Below, one piece after another: positions 1-5,716 of a stretch of DNA of 13,708 nt. Below the pieces are notes generated by a model. The model was given only the letters and a program-made list of their open reading frames with translations, searched no databases and was not told the origin of the DNA. Made by a program: the position numbers and the translations under genes. The stretch comes from JBJEXX01 sp051886215 (GTDB taxonomy: Bacteria; Bacillota_I; Bacilli_A; RF39; UBA660). The stretch's first letter is position 1; the number at the start of each line of letters is the position of its first letter. The DNA is taken from positions 1-13,708 of the forward strand of contig JBJEXX010000063.1 of NCBI GenBank assembly GCA_051886215.1. Reading direction: 5' to 3'.

Positions 1-67
1 TTTCTGTTTATTATACACCCTCCATAGAAAGTGTCTAAAAAAATTATAAAATCCCCCTAACTAAAAG

Positions 68-95
68 TTGACACGGGGGGGGGTTATTTTATAAT
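68..95 (+). promoter_or_regulatory. Sigma-A-type promoter with G9 spacer tract, upstream of the surface protein gene
   Basis: A perfect -35 box TTGACA (68-73) and a perfect -10 box TATAAT (90-95) are separated by 16 bases. Nine of those 16 bases are an uninterrupted G run (75-83), striking in such an AT-rich region. The ribosome binding site AGGAG (107-111) lies 7 bases before the ATG at 119, so the leader would be only about 17 bases. The spacer is one base shorter than the optimal 17, so gain or loss of one G by slippage would directly change promoter strength. The boxes are seen; the switching role is inferred. Confidence 0.85.
75..83. repeat. Homopolymeric G9 tract
   Basis: Nine consecutive G sit between the -35 and -10 boxes of the first gene's promoter. 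It is much longer than any other G run in the window (the next are 5 G, at 3804-3808 and 9027-9031, both in ribosome binding sites). Mononucleotide runs of this length are classic slipped-strand mispairing substrates. A length error in the assembly is also possible. Confidence 0.9.
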
Positions 96-118
96 GACTA
101 TAGGATAGGAGTGTAAGT

Positions 119-1579
119 ATGGAAAATAAAGAAAATAAAATTGTGAAGAAGAATAAAATAATAAAAGTAACCGCACTATTAGGATTATTCTTATTAGTAT
201 TTGGAGTAAGTTATGCTTTGTTTAGTGTAGTATTAGAAGGTACAAAAAAGAATACAATAAAAACAGGAAAATTAGAATTAAAATTACTAAATGAACAAGG
301 TAATACAATAGAAGGAGAAACAATAGGATTAGAAAATGTAATTCCTGTTATAAATGAAGAAGGATTAACAACAACTCCATATACATTTACAATAGAAAAT
401 AGCGGTTCATTAGAAGCGGAATATAAAATTACTTTAGATGACTTAGATTTAGAAAGTGGAGAGGAAAGACTTGAAGATAAATATATTAAGACACATTTGG
501 TAATAACAGATGAAGCAGGCAAAACAATAGAATCAACACCAATAATACTATCTGCGATAGAAAACAGAATATTAGATGCAGGAGTTATACTACCAGGAAA
601 GAGTAGAAGTTATAAGCTATATATGTGGTTAGACCTAGGAGCTGATGAAAATGCAATTAATAAAGTATTTAGTGCGAAATTGAAACTAGAAGGAACACAA
701 GTAAATAAAACAACAGATGAAAGAACTATCCTAAGAAGAATTAATGCTGATGGAACTAATGATAGCACAAGAGTAGATAAAACCGGAAAAATTAAGGTTT
801 ATACTTCTGGATACACATCTGCAACAATATATAAAGATGGAAAAGTTAGATTTATTGGAGATGGAAGTACTAGTTCTCAACTTGATTTTCAATTATATGA
901 TGAAGAAAAATATGTCAGTTATCATAAAGAATTATTAACCGCAGCAGGTTTTGATGTAGAAAGTTTAACAACCAAAGAAGAAATAGATAATTTTCTTAAT
1001 AATAATGATTATGATAATGGTAATTTTTGGACAAATTATGATGAGTTATGGAAATCTATTTTAGAAGAAGCAGGAATTGATACAAGTGATTGGACTGATA
1101 CAATAACAGGCGAAATTAATAAAGCCGCTCAAACTAACAATATTGAACTTTATCATAAACTATCTAAAGTATATATTGATAAAACTGGAGTTTTAGTTGG
1201 TAACGATAGATTTGATGAAGAAATATTAAATTATTTTATAAAAGATGTATATGTATCAAAAACAGTTAGAGGAGCTTATCTTAGTAATTTAAAATATATA
1301 GAAAAATTGACTTTAGAAAATGGTATAGAAATAACTCCATCTATAAATAGTTATTTATTAACAAATCTAACTATACCTAATACAGTAACTCTAATAAACT
1401 ATATAACAGCTCCAAACATGAAAGAAATCACTATTCCTAATAGTGTCACTAATGTAGTTAACGGAGCATTTTCTTCTTGGACTAGTGATCAAACAATAAA
1501 TGTTGATAATACAAAAGAGGCAACATCTGGTTGGTGGTCAGGTTGGAGTGGAGAGGCTACAGTTAACTATTTAAGATAA
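119..1579 (+). CDS. Surface/secreted protein: SipW-type signal region, TasA/camelysin-like beta domain, BspA-like C-terminal repeats
   Basis: Length 486 aa. A charged, Lys-rich start is followed by one hydrophobic segment (about residues 17-36) ending in the pattern SYALF, then NTIKTGKLELK (45-55). This layout (aromatic after the membrane segment, then NT..TG.L.L) matches the signal region of camelysin/TasA-type proteins processed by SipW-like signal peptidases. Residues about 70-192 form a probable beta-sandwich ending in a W-L-D...NK.F.AK.K.EG pattern (W170, D172). The same domain is in the protein at 3813. Residues 225-360 contain a region I do not recognise. Residues about 378-486 hold BspA-type leucine-rich repeats (LTIPNTVT, ITIPNSVT) and a Trp-rich end. 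No LPXTG anchor or lipobox is visible. It likely acts outside the cell in adhesion or matrix. Start chosen from AGGAG at 7 bases. Its promoter contains the G9 tract; its stop codon lies in the terminator stem. Confidence 0.8.
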   Translation: MENKENKIVKKNKIIKVTALLGLFLLVFGVSYALFSVVLEGTKKNTIKTGKLELKLLNEQGNTIEGETIGLENVIPVINEEGLTTTPYTFTIENSGSLEAEYKITLDDLDLESGEERLEDKYIKTHLVITDEAGKTIESTPIILSAIENRILDAGVILPGKSRSYKLYMWLDLGADENAINKVFSAKLKLEGTQVNKTTDERTILRRINADGTNDSTRVDKTGKIKVYTSGYTSATIYKDGKVRFIGDGSTSSQLDFQLYDEEKYVSYHKELLTAAGFDVESLTTKEEIDNFLNNNDYDNGNFWTNYDELWKSILEEAGIDTSDWTDTITGEINKAAQTNNIELYHKLSKVYIDKTGVLVGNDRFDEEILNYFIKDVYVSKTVRGAYLSNLKYIEKLTLENGIEITPSINSYLLTNLTIPNTVTLINYITAPNMKEITIPNSVTNVVNGAFSSWTSDQTINVDNTKEATSGWWSGWSGEATVNYLR

Positions 1580-1601
1580 GGATTTAATCCTTATTTTTTT
1601 T
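1576..1601 (+). terminator. Intrinsic terminator overlapping the surface protein stop codon
   Basis: An 8-bp stem ATAAGGAT (1576-1583) and ATCCTTAT (1587-1594) with a 3-base loop is followed by a run of eight T (1594-1601). The TAA stop (1577-1579) is inside the 5' arm. The end of the T run overlaps the -35 box of the next promoter. Confidence 0.85.
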
Positions 1602-1627
1602 GAAAAAATAAATAAATTTAGTATAAT
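1600..1627 (+). promoter_or_regulatory. rnhB promoter
   Basis: TTGAAA (1600-1605), a 16-base spacer and TATAAT (1622-1627). The -10 box ends only 15 bases before the ATG at 1643, so transcription would start close to the GGTGA ribosome binding site (1634-1638), leaving a leader of roughly 9 bases. The -35 box begins within the T run of the preceding terminator. Confidence 0.7.
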
Positions 1628-1642
1628 AATATTGGTGATAAA

Positions 1643-2278
1643 ATGACAAAAGAAGAAATTAAAAGAATAGATAATTATCAATATGAAAGAAAATTAAAGA
1701 AAAATAACATAAATATCATTGCGGGAGTAGATGAAGTAGGAAGAGGTCCATTAGTTGGTCCAGTAGTTACTGCCTGTGTTGTTTTAAAAGATAATTTTAA
1801 TTTACCTGGTTTAACTGATTCTAAAAAATTATCAGAAAAGAAAAGAGAATATTTTTTTGAAGAAATAAAAAAACAATCCTTAGCAGTAGGAATTGGTATA
1901 AAAGATGAAAAAGTAATTGATGAGGTGAATATTTATGAAGCTACAAAATTAGCTATGTATGAAGCTATAGAAAAGGCTAATAATCAAATAAAAATCGATC
2001 ATGTATTAATAGACGCCATGAAATTAGAAGATTTAACTATTCCTTCAACTTCAATAATAAAAGGAGATTTAAAAAGTATTTCTATTGCGGCTGCTAGTGT
2101 TATTGCAAAAGTAACACGTGATAGGATGATGGATGAATTAGATAAAAAATATCCTGAATATAACTTCAAAAAAAATAAAGGATATCCTACAAAAGAACAT
2201 CAAGAAGCTATAAAAAAGTATGGTATTATCCCCCAACATCGCAGAACATTTAAACCTTGTTCAAATTTTATTAAATAA
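1643..2278 (+). CDS. rnhB: Ribonuclease HII
   Basis: Length 211 aa, normal for RNase HII. It cleaves the RNA strand of RNA:DNA hybrids and incises at ribonucleotides misincorporated in DNA, in the cytoplasm. All family landmarks are visible: the DEVGRGP motif with catalytic Asp30 and Glu31 plus the GRG loop (33-35), LTDSKKL (58-63), VLIDA with Asp124, SVIAKVTRD with Asp160, and the C-terminal GYPTKEH and HRRTFKP elements. The four acidic metal ligands of the family are therefore all present. Start chosen for the GGTGA site 4 bases upstream. It has its own promoter and no obvious terminator at its stop; the structured element that follows ends in a terminator-like hairpin. Confidence 0.97.
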   Translation: MTKEEIKRIDNYQYERKLKKNNINIIAGVDEVGRGPLVGPVVTACVVLKDNFNLPGLTDSKKLSEKKREYFFEEIKKQSLAVGIGIKDEKVIDEVNIYEATKLAMYEAIEKANNQIKIDHVLIDAMKLEDLTIPSTSIIKGDLKSISIAAASVIAKVTRDRMMDELDKKYPEYNFKKNKGYPTKEHQEAIKKYGIIPQHRRTFKPCSNFIK

Positions 2279-2292
2279 ATCATAAAAAGTAC

Positions 2293-2321
2293 TAGCAAAA
2301 TTCGACAAAGTATGATATATT
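2293..2321 (+). promoter_or_regulatory. Possible promoter for the structured intergenic RNA
   Basis: TATATT (2316-2321) is one mismatch from the -10 consensus. A weak -35 match TAGCAA (2293-2298) lies 17 bases upstream. The predicted start near 2328 coincides with the first base of a perfect 7-bp hairpin, which is the main reason to consider it. The match is weak; the RNA could instead be the 3' region of the rnhB transcript. Confidence 0.3.
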
Positions 2322-2327
2322 TAACTC

Positions 2328-2434
2328 ATGGTAGTGTATTCTACCATTGCATAGCTACACTTCAGTAATGAAGTCGTATGCATGTAGGTTTTTATGAAAG
2401 CACTCTAGGCCAATATAAAAAAAGAGTGCTTTTA
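2328..2434 (+). ncRNA. Candidate structured RNA (hairpin, pseudoknot, terminator); family not recognised
   Basis: The gap between rnhB and dnaB is denser in pairing than chance would suggest. A first hairpin pairs ATGGTAG (2328-2334) with CTACCAT (2341-2347). Then TGCATA (2348-2353) pairs with TATGCA (2377-2382), and CTACA (2355-2359) pairs with TGTAG (2383-2387); these two stems interleave as an H-type pseudoknot whose 3' arms are adjacent and could stack. Between them is ACTTCA-GTAA-TGAAGT (2359-2374). A terminator-like hairpin closes the element. I checked it by eye against common riboswitches (purine, preQ1, fluoride, SAM, TPP, T-box, c-di-GMP), 6S, SRP, RNase P and tmRNA and found no match. 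It could be a small RNA, a riboswitch-like leader of dnaB, or the rnhB 3' UTR. No open reading frame with a ribosome binding site is seen in it. Confidence 0.45.
2397..2433 (+). terminator. Terminator-like hairpin between rnhB and dnaB
   Basis: A perfect 10-bp stem AAAGCACTCT (2397-2406) and AGAGTGCTTT (2423-2432) encloses a 16-base loop. The T tract is short (TTTT, 2430-2433, then ACT), so termination could be partial or conditional. Confidence 0.6.
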
Positions 2435-2437
2435 CTA

Positions 2438-2466
2438 TGTAAAAAATATAATTTATAGTTTATAAT
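2438..2466 (+). promoter_or_regulatory. Probable dnaB promoter
   Basis: A perfect TATAAT (2461-2466) ends 18 bases before the ATG at 2485; a weak -35 match TGTAAA (2438-2443) lies 17 bases upstream. A second TATAAT at 2447-2452 has no acceptable -35. Transcription would start almost on the AAGGAGG ribosome binding site. Confidence 0.5.
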
Positions 2467-2484
2467 ATATTTAAGGAGGTGCCT

Positions 2485-3768
2485 ATGAAAAGTTTATTAC
2501 CTGCAGATATATATATTGTTTATAATAAAACAATATTAAAAGAAGAAGATCGTAAAATTATTACAACTTTATATCAACCTATCATAGGTCACACTGCGGT
2601 TAGTTTATATTTTACTTTAATAGATGATTTAGATAAAAGAAAAATAATAAGTAATGATTTAACTCATTATCATTTAATGACTACAATGCAATTAAAATTA
2701 GATGATATTTTACTAGCAAGAGAAAAATTAGAAGCTGCAGGTCTTTTAAAAACATATTATAAAGAAGATCATGTTAATCAATATGTATATCTATTATTTT
2801 CTCCATTATCTCCAAATGAATTTTTAAATCATCCCATTTTAAATGTTGTATTATATAATAATCTTGGTAAAAAAGAATATAATAAAATAGTTGAATATTA
2901 TAAAATTCCTCATTTATCAACTAAAGATTATCAAGATATAACAAAATCATTTAATGAAGTATTCACATCGGTATCTGGTAATGTATTTATAGAAAATGAT
3001 AATATTATTACAGAAAATACTAATAAAATAAATATTAATAATTCAATAGATTTTGATTTATTAATATCAAGTATACCTAAAAATATGATTTCTAATAAAT
3101 GTTTTAATGAAGAAACTAAATCTTTAATAAATAGTTTATCTTATATTTACAAAATTGATTCTCTAGAAATGCAAGGTTTAGTCAGAAATTCTCTTAATGA
3201 AAGAGGTTTAATTGATAAACAATTATTAAGAAAATCTTGTCGTAATTATTACCAATATGAAAATAATGGTAAATTACCAACATTAATTTATAAAAAACAA
3301 CCTTCATTTCTAATTAGTCCTAAAGGAGATACTTCTAAAAGAGCTAAAATGGTTTATACTTTTGAAAATATAACACCTTATGATTATCTTAAAAGTAAAT
3401 ATAATGGTGGTGAACCATCAACTAGAGATTTAAAATTAATAGAAACTCTATTAGTGGATTTTAAATTACAACCAGGAGTAGTAAATGTATTACTTTCCTA
3501 TGTATTAAAAATTAATAATCAAAAGTTAAATAAAAATTATATAGAAACTATTGCGGGTCAATGGAAGAGATTAAATATTGAAACAGTAGAAGAAGCAATG
3601 CAAATAAGTGAAAAAGAACATAAAAAAATGAAGAAAAAGTTAAATACTAAAACGCCTAAATCAAAAGAAGAATCACTTCCTATCTGGTTTGATAAAGAAA
3701 TGAATAATCCTAAAATTAATGAAGAAGATAAAAAAGAATTAGATGAATTATTAAAAGAATTTGTATAA
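2485..3768 (+). CDS. dnaB: Replication initiation and membrane attachment protein DnaB (DnaB/DnaD primosome family)
   Basis: Length 427 aa from ATG 2485. An upstream in-frame GTG at 2479 overlaps the perfect AAGGAGG site (2473-2479) and cannot be the start; the ATG lies 5 bases after it. In Bacillus subtilis this protein (not the replicative helicase that E. coli calls DnaB) works with DnaD and DnaI to load the helicase at oriC and at restart sites. The N-terminal part (about 20-130) looks like a winged-helix domain. Residues about 290-375 form the conserved DnaB/DnaD helical domain that binds DNA, with the characteristic YxxxIxxxW motif (Tyr352, Ile356, Trp360). The lysine-rich tail (375-400) is followed by an acidic end. 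dnaI, which often follows dnaB in Bacillus, is not next here. Its stop codon lies inside a terminator hairpin. Confidence 0.9.
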   Translation: MKSLLPADIYIVYNKTILKEEDRKIITTLYQPIIGHTAVSLYFTLIDDLDKRKIISNDLTHYHLMTTMQLKLDDILLAREKLEAAGLLKTYYKEDHVNQYVYLLFSPLSPNEFLNHPILNVVLYNNLGKKEYNKIVEYYKIPHLSTKDYQDITKSFNEVFTSVSGNVFIENDNIITENTNKININNSIDFDLLISSIPKNMISNKCFNEETKSLINSLSYIYKIDSLEMQGLVRNSLNERGLIDKQLLRKSCRNYYQYENNGKLPTLIYKKQPSFLISPKGDTSKRAKMVYTFENITPYDYLKSKYNGGEPSTRDLKLIETLLVDFKLQPGVVNVLLSYVLKINNQKLNKNYIETIAGQWKRLNIETVEEAMQISEKEHKKMKKKLNTKTPKSKEESLPIWFDKEMNNPKINEEDKKELDELLKEFV

Positions 3769-3779
3769 ATTCTTTTTTT
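3753..3779 (+). terminator. Intrinsic terminator overlapping the dnaB stop codon
   Basis: A 10-bp, mostly A-U stem (3753-3762 paired with 3767-3776) with the 4-base loop GTAT, followed by T through 3779. The TAA stop (3766-3768) spans the loop and 3' arm. The -35 box of the next promoter (TTGTAT, 3761-3766) lies within the hairpin. Confidence 0.75.
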
Positions 3780-3789
3780 GTGGTATAAT
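3761..3789 (+). promoter_or_regulatory. Promoter of the small beta-domain protein
   Basis: TTGTAT (3761-3766), a 17-base spacer and a perfect TATAAT (3784-3789), 23 bases before the ATG at 3813. The -35 box sits inside the end of dnaB and its terminator. Confidence 0.6.
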
Positions 3790-3812
3790 AGGCGACAAGT
3801 GTGGGGGTAAAT

Positions 3813-4328
3813 ATGACAAAAAAAGAATTAAGAAATAGAATAAAAAGAATAATATCAACAAGTTTATTTTTAATATTAAGTACCTATCTTTGGTTTTCTT
3901 TTTCACCACTTAGATCAAAAGCTCTAGATAATACTTATTTTAGCCAAGCTTTTTTACAGATAGAAGAAGTAGGAAATAGTGTTCTTTTAGAAGATGTATA
4001 TCCACAGTTAGATGAATATGGTTTAGAAAACGAGGGATATACTTTTAAAATAATTAACAATAATAATAAAAGTGTTAAATATAAATTAAGCTTCGTTGCG
4101 GATTCTAATAATACTCTTGATAATAAATATATTAGATATTCATATAATGTTAATGGTGGAGAATATAGTGTTCCTCAAAACTTATCGGATGAAGGAATAT
4201 TGGTAATAGATAGTATAGGTAATTCATCAGAAAATACTTATAATTTAAAATTCTGGATAGATTATAATGCCGGTAATGAAATAATGAATAAATCTTTTAA
4301 TGCTAGGATTGGAGTACAAGCCATTTGA
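3813..4328 (+). CDS. Small secreted or membrane-anchored protein sharing the beta domain of the gene at 119
   Basis: Length 171 aa. Start chosen at ATG 3813, preceded by a G-rich site GTGGGGGT (3801-3808); the in-frame GTG at 3801 is part of that site. A basic start (KKELRNRIKR) and one hydrophobic segment (about 13-31) indicate export with the rest outside. Residues about 59-169 align by eye with residues 71-192 of the protein at 119: both show P..DE.GL....YTF.I.N, YK..., an LDNKYI or LEDKYI block, S..Y.LK.W.D and NK.F.A. Unlike that protein it lacks the NTIKTG-type segment after the membrane helix and has no repeat region, so it resembles a stand-alone matrix or structural subunit. It is the only gene here ending in TGA. 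No terminator follows, so read-through into the HD gene is possible. Confidence 0.75.
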   Translation: MTKKELRNRIKRIISTSLFLILSTYLWFSFSPLRSKALDNTYFSQAFLQIEEVGNSVLLEDVYPQLDEYGLENEGYTFKIINNNNKSVKYKLSFVADSNNTLDNKYIRYSYNVNGGEYSVPQNLSDEGILVIDSIGNSSENTYNLKFWIDYNAGNEIMNKSFNARIGVQAI

Positions 4329-4354
4329 CAGAATTTGACATATACTGGTAATAA
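4325..4354 (+). promoter_or_regulatory. Promoter of the first HD gene, with duplicated TTGACA
   Basis: TTGACA (4325-4330), an 18-base spacer and an extended -10 TGGTAATAA (TG at 4346-4347, hexamer 4349-4354). A second perfect TTGACA at 4335-4340 repeats the -35 box exactly 10 bases later but has no -10 at a usable distance. The first box overlaps the TGA stop of the preceding gene. The leader to ATG 4433 would be about 70 bases. Confidence 0.55.
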
Positions 4355-4432
4355 AAAGGTTGTGTATTTCTTTTTTTTATGTTAGAATTTACTAGTCAAG
4401 AGAATAAAAAGGAATTAATGGAAGGTGAAAAA

Positions 4433-4939
4433 ATGCAGTCGCTTTTAAACGATAAAAATTTTGAACTTATAATTGCGGATATATTATCTGATAAAGATTT
4501 TAATAAAATAAAAGAAATTAAGCATCATGGTTTAAATAGATTAGATCATTCATTGAGAGTTGCTTATTATTCATATAAAATAGCTAGATTTTTAAAACTT
4601 GATTATAAAGCTGTCGCTAGAGGTGGTTTACTTCATGATTTCTTCTATGAAGAAAATGAAAAAAGTTCAATATCTAAAAAATTTAAAACTTTAGTAGAAC
4701 ATCCTCAATATGCTTTGAAACAAGCTAGCTCTAAGTTCGAGTTAAATGAGAAAGAAAAAAATATAATAGTTTCTCATATGTTCCCAGTATCAGTATCTTT
4801 ACCAAAATATTTAGAAAGTTGGATAGTTGATATAGTTGACGATGTAGTCGCAGTATATGAAGTTTATAAATCATACAGCGCTTATCTTCGTCCTGTTACT
4901 AATATTTTGGCATTATTTATATTAAATATTTTTAGATAA
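4433..4939 (+). CDS. HD-domain metal-dependent phosphohydrolase
   Basis: Length 168 aa from ATG 4433. HD-domain enzymes hydrolyse phosphate esters, often of nucleotides, using one or two metal ions; this one is cytoplasmic. The ligand set is complete: His39 in RLDHSLRVA, His68-Asp69 in LLHDFF, His90 in VEHPQ, His115 in SHMFP, and acidic residues (Asp133, Asp136, Asp137) in the terminal helix. The two further in-frame starts are weaker: ATG 4379 follows a T run with no ribosome binding site, and ATG 4418 has only AAAAGGA. ATG 4433 has AAGGTGA at about 4 bases. All conserved residues are downstream of each choice. The last 18 residues are hydrophobic and could touch the membrane. The layout resembles a small family of HD proteins common in Firmicutes genomes; the substrate is unknown. 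Confidence 0.85.
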   Translation: MQSLLNDKNFELIIADILSDKDFNKIKEIKHHGLNRLDHSLRVAYYSYKIARFLKLDYKAVARGGLLHDFFYEENEKSSISKKFKTLVEHPQYALKQASSKFELNEKEKNIIVSHMFPVSVSLPKYLESWIVDIVDDVVAVYEVYKSYSAYLRPVTNILALFILNIFR

Positions 4940-4944
4940 TCAAC

Positions 4945-4975
4945 AAAAACTTAACTTTTGTAGTTAAGTTTTTTT
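4945..4975 (+). terminator. Intrinsic terminator after the first HD gene
   Basis: AACTTAAC (4948-4955) pairs with GTTAAGTT (4963-4970); the stem can extend with A-U pairs to 4945 and 4973. Seven T follow (4969-4975). The stop codon lies just upstream, outside the hairpin. Confidence 0.85.
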
Positions 4976-4992
4976 AATTTTTGCTTTATAAT
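4964..4992 (+). promoter_or_regulatory. Probable promoter of the ABC transporter operon
   Basis: A perfect TATAAT (4987-4992) ends 20 bases before ATG 5013. The only -35 candidate at 17 bases is the weak TTAAGT (4964-4969), which lies in the 3' arm of the preceding terminator. Confidence 0.5.
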
Positions 4993-5012
4993 ATATAAAC
5001 AGGTGAGGAAAT

Positions 5013-5714
5013 ATGTCATATATAGAATTTAAAAATATAAATAAAATATATCAATTAGGAGAAGTAGAAATAAAAGCTTTGAATAATACTAATTTTAATA
5101 TTGAAAAAGGAGAACTAGTAGTAATACTAGGACCAAGTGGTGCAGGAAAAACAACTTGTCTAAATATTTTAGGTGGTATGGATACTGCGACTAGTGGAGA
5201 AGTAATAGTTGATAATAAACTAATTTCAGATTATACAGATAAAGACTTAATATTTTATCGTCGTAATGATATTGGTTTTGTTTTTCAATTTTATAACTTA
5301 GTTCAAAATTTAACAGCTTTAGAAAATGTAGAACTTGCTGTACAATTATGCAAAGATCATTTAAATCCTAAGACAATAATGAAAAAAGTAGGATTAGAAA
5401 AAAGAATGAATAACTTTCCTTCTCAATTATCAGGAGGAGAACAACAACGTGTTGCCATTGCGCGTGCTATATCTAAAAATCCAAAATTATTACTATGTGA
5501 TGAACCAACAGGTGCCTTAGATTATAAAACAGGTAAACAAATATTAAAATTATTAGAAGAAACATGTAGAAAAGAAAAAATGACAGTAATTATTATTACT
5601 CATAATGCTGCTATTGCGCCAATGGCAGATAAAATCATTAAATTTAAAAATGGTAGTGTTGAAGATGTAGTTATTAATAAAAAACCAAAAAGCATAGATG
5701 AAATAGAGTGGTAA
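5013..5714 (+). CDS. ABC transporter ATP-binding protein (MacB/LolD/FtsE type)
   Basis: Length 233 aa, typical for the stand-alone ATPase of FtsX-type systems. It binds and hydrolyses ATP on the inner face of the membrane to drive its partner permease. Every motif is intact: Walker A GPSGAGKTT (40-48), Q-loop Gln92, signature LSGGEQQ (139-145), Walker B LLLCDEP with catalytic Glu164, D-loop ALD (168-170) and switch His197. The ribosome binding site AGGTGAGG (5001-5008) is well placed for ATG 5013. The gene ends 2 bases before the permease start, so the two are almost certainly one operon and one complex. Substrate cannot be read from the ATPase; family members export peptides, lipoproteins or drugs, or control cell-wall hydrolases. 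Confidence 0.95.
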   Translation: MSYIEFKNINKIYQLGEVEIKALNNTNFNIEKGELVVILGPSGAGKTTCLNILGGMDTATSGEVIVDNKLISDYTDKDLIFYRRNDIGFVFQFYNLVQNLTALENVELAVQLCKDHLNPKTIMKKVGLEKRMNNFPSQLSGGEQQRVAIARAISKNPKLLLCDEPTGALDYKTGKQILKLLEETCRKEKMTVIIITHNAAIAPMADKIIKFKNGSVEDVVINKKPKSIDEIEW

Positions 5715-5716
5715 AT

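Noticed and set aside
1..60. Possible divergent promoter and ribosome binding site on the reverse strand (TATAAT complement at 43-48, GGAGGG complement at 18-23)
   Set aside because: No acceptable -35 box and no start codon at proper distance within the window; it cannot be supported without upstream sequence.
53..83. Hairpin pairing C5 (53-57) with part of the G9 tract across the -35 box
   Set aside because: The inner pairing (AACT/AGTT) is asymmetric and the fold imperfect; the promoter explanation of the G tract is simpler.
211..522. Reverse-strand open frame of 103 codons opposite the surface protein
   Set aside because: It lies wholly inside a well-supported gene with its own promoter and ribosome binding site and shows no recognisable domain.
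2313..2395. Possible leader peptides in the rnhB-dnaB gap (ATGs at 2313, 2329, 2369)
   Set aside because: They give only 8-18 codons, none has a ribosome binding site, and none shows runs of regulatory codons.
2281..2440. tRNA, SRP RNA, 6S RNA, tmRNA or a known riboswitch in the rnhB-dnaB gap
   Set aside because: None of the diagnostic conserved sequences of these families is present on either strand.
4326..4385. Reading TGA as tryptophan (Mycoplasma code) to extend the 171-residue protein
   Set aside because: Extension gives only about 19 more codons before TAG, without similarity; all other genes are complete under code 11 and use TGG for Trp.
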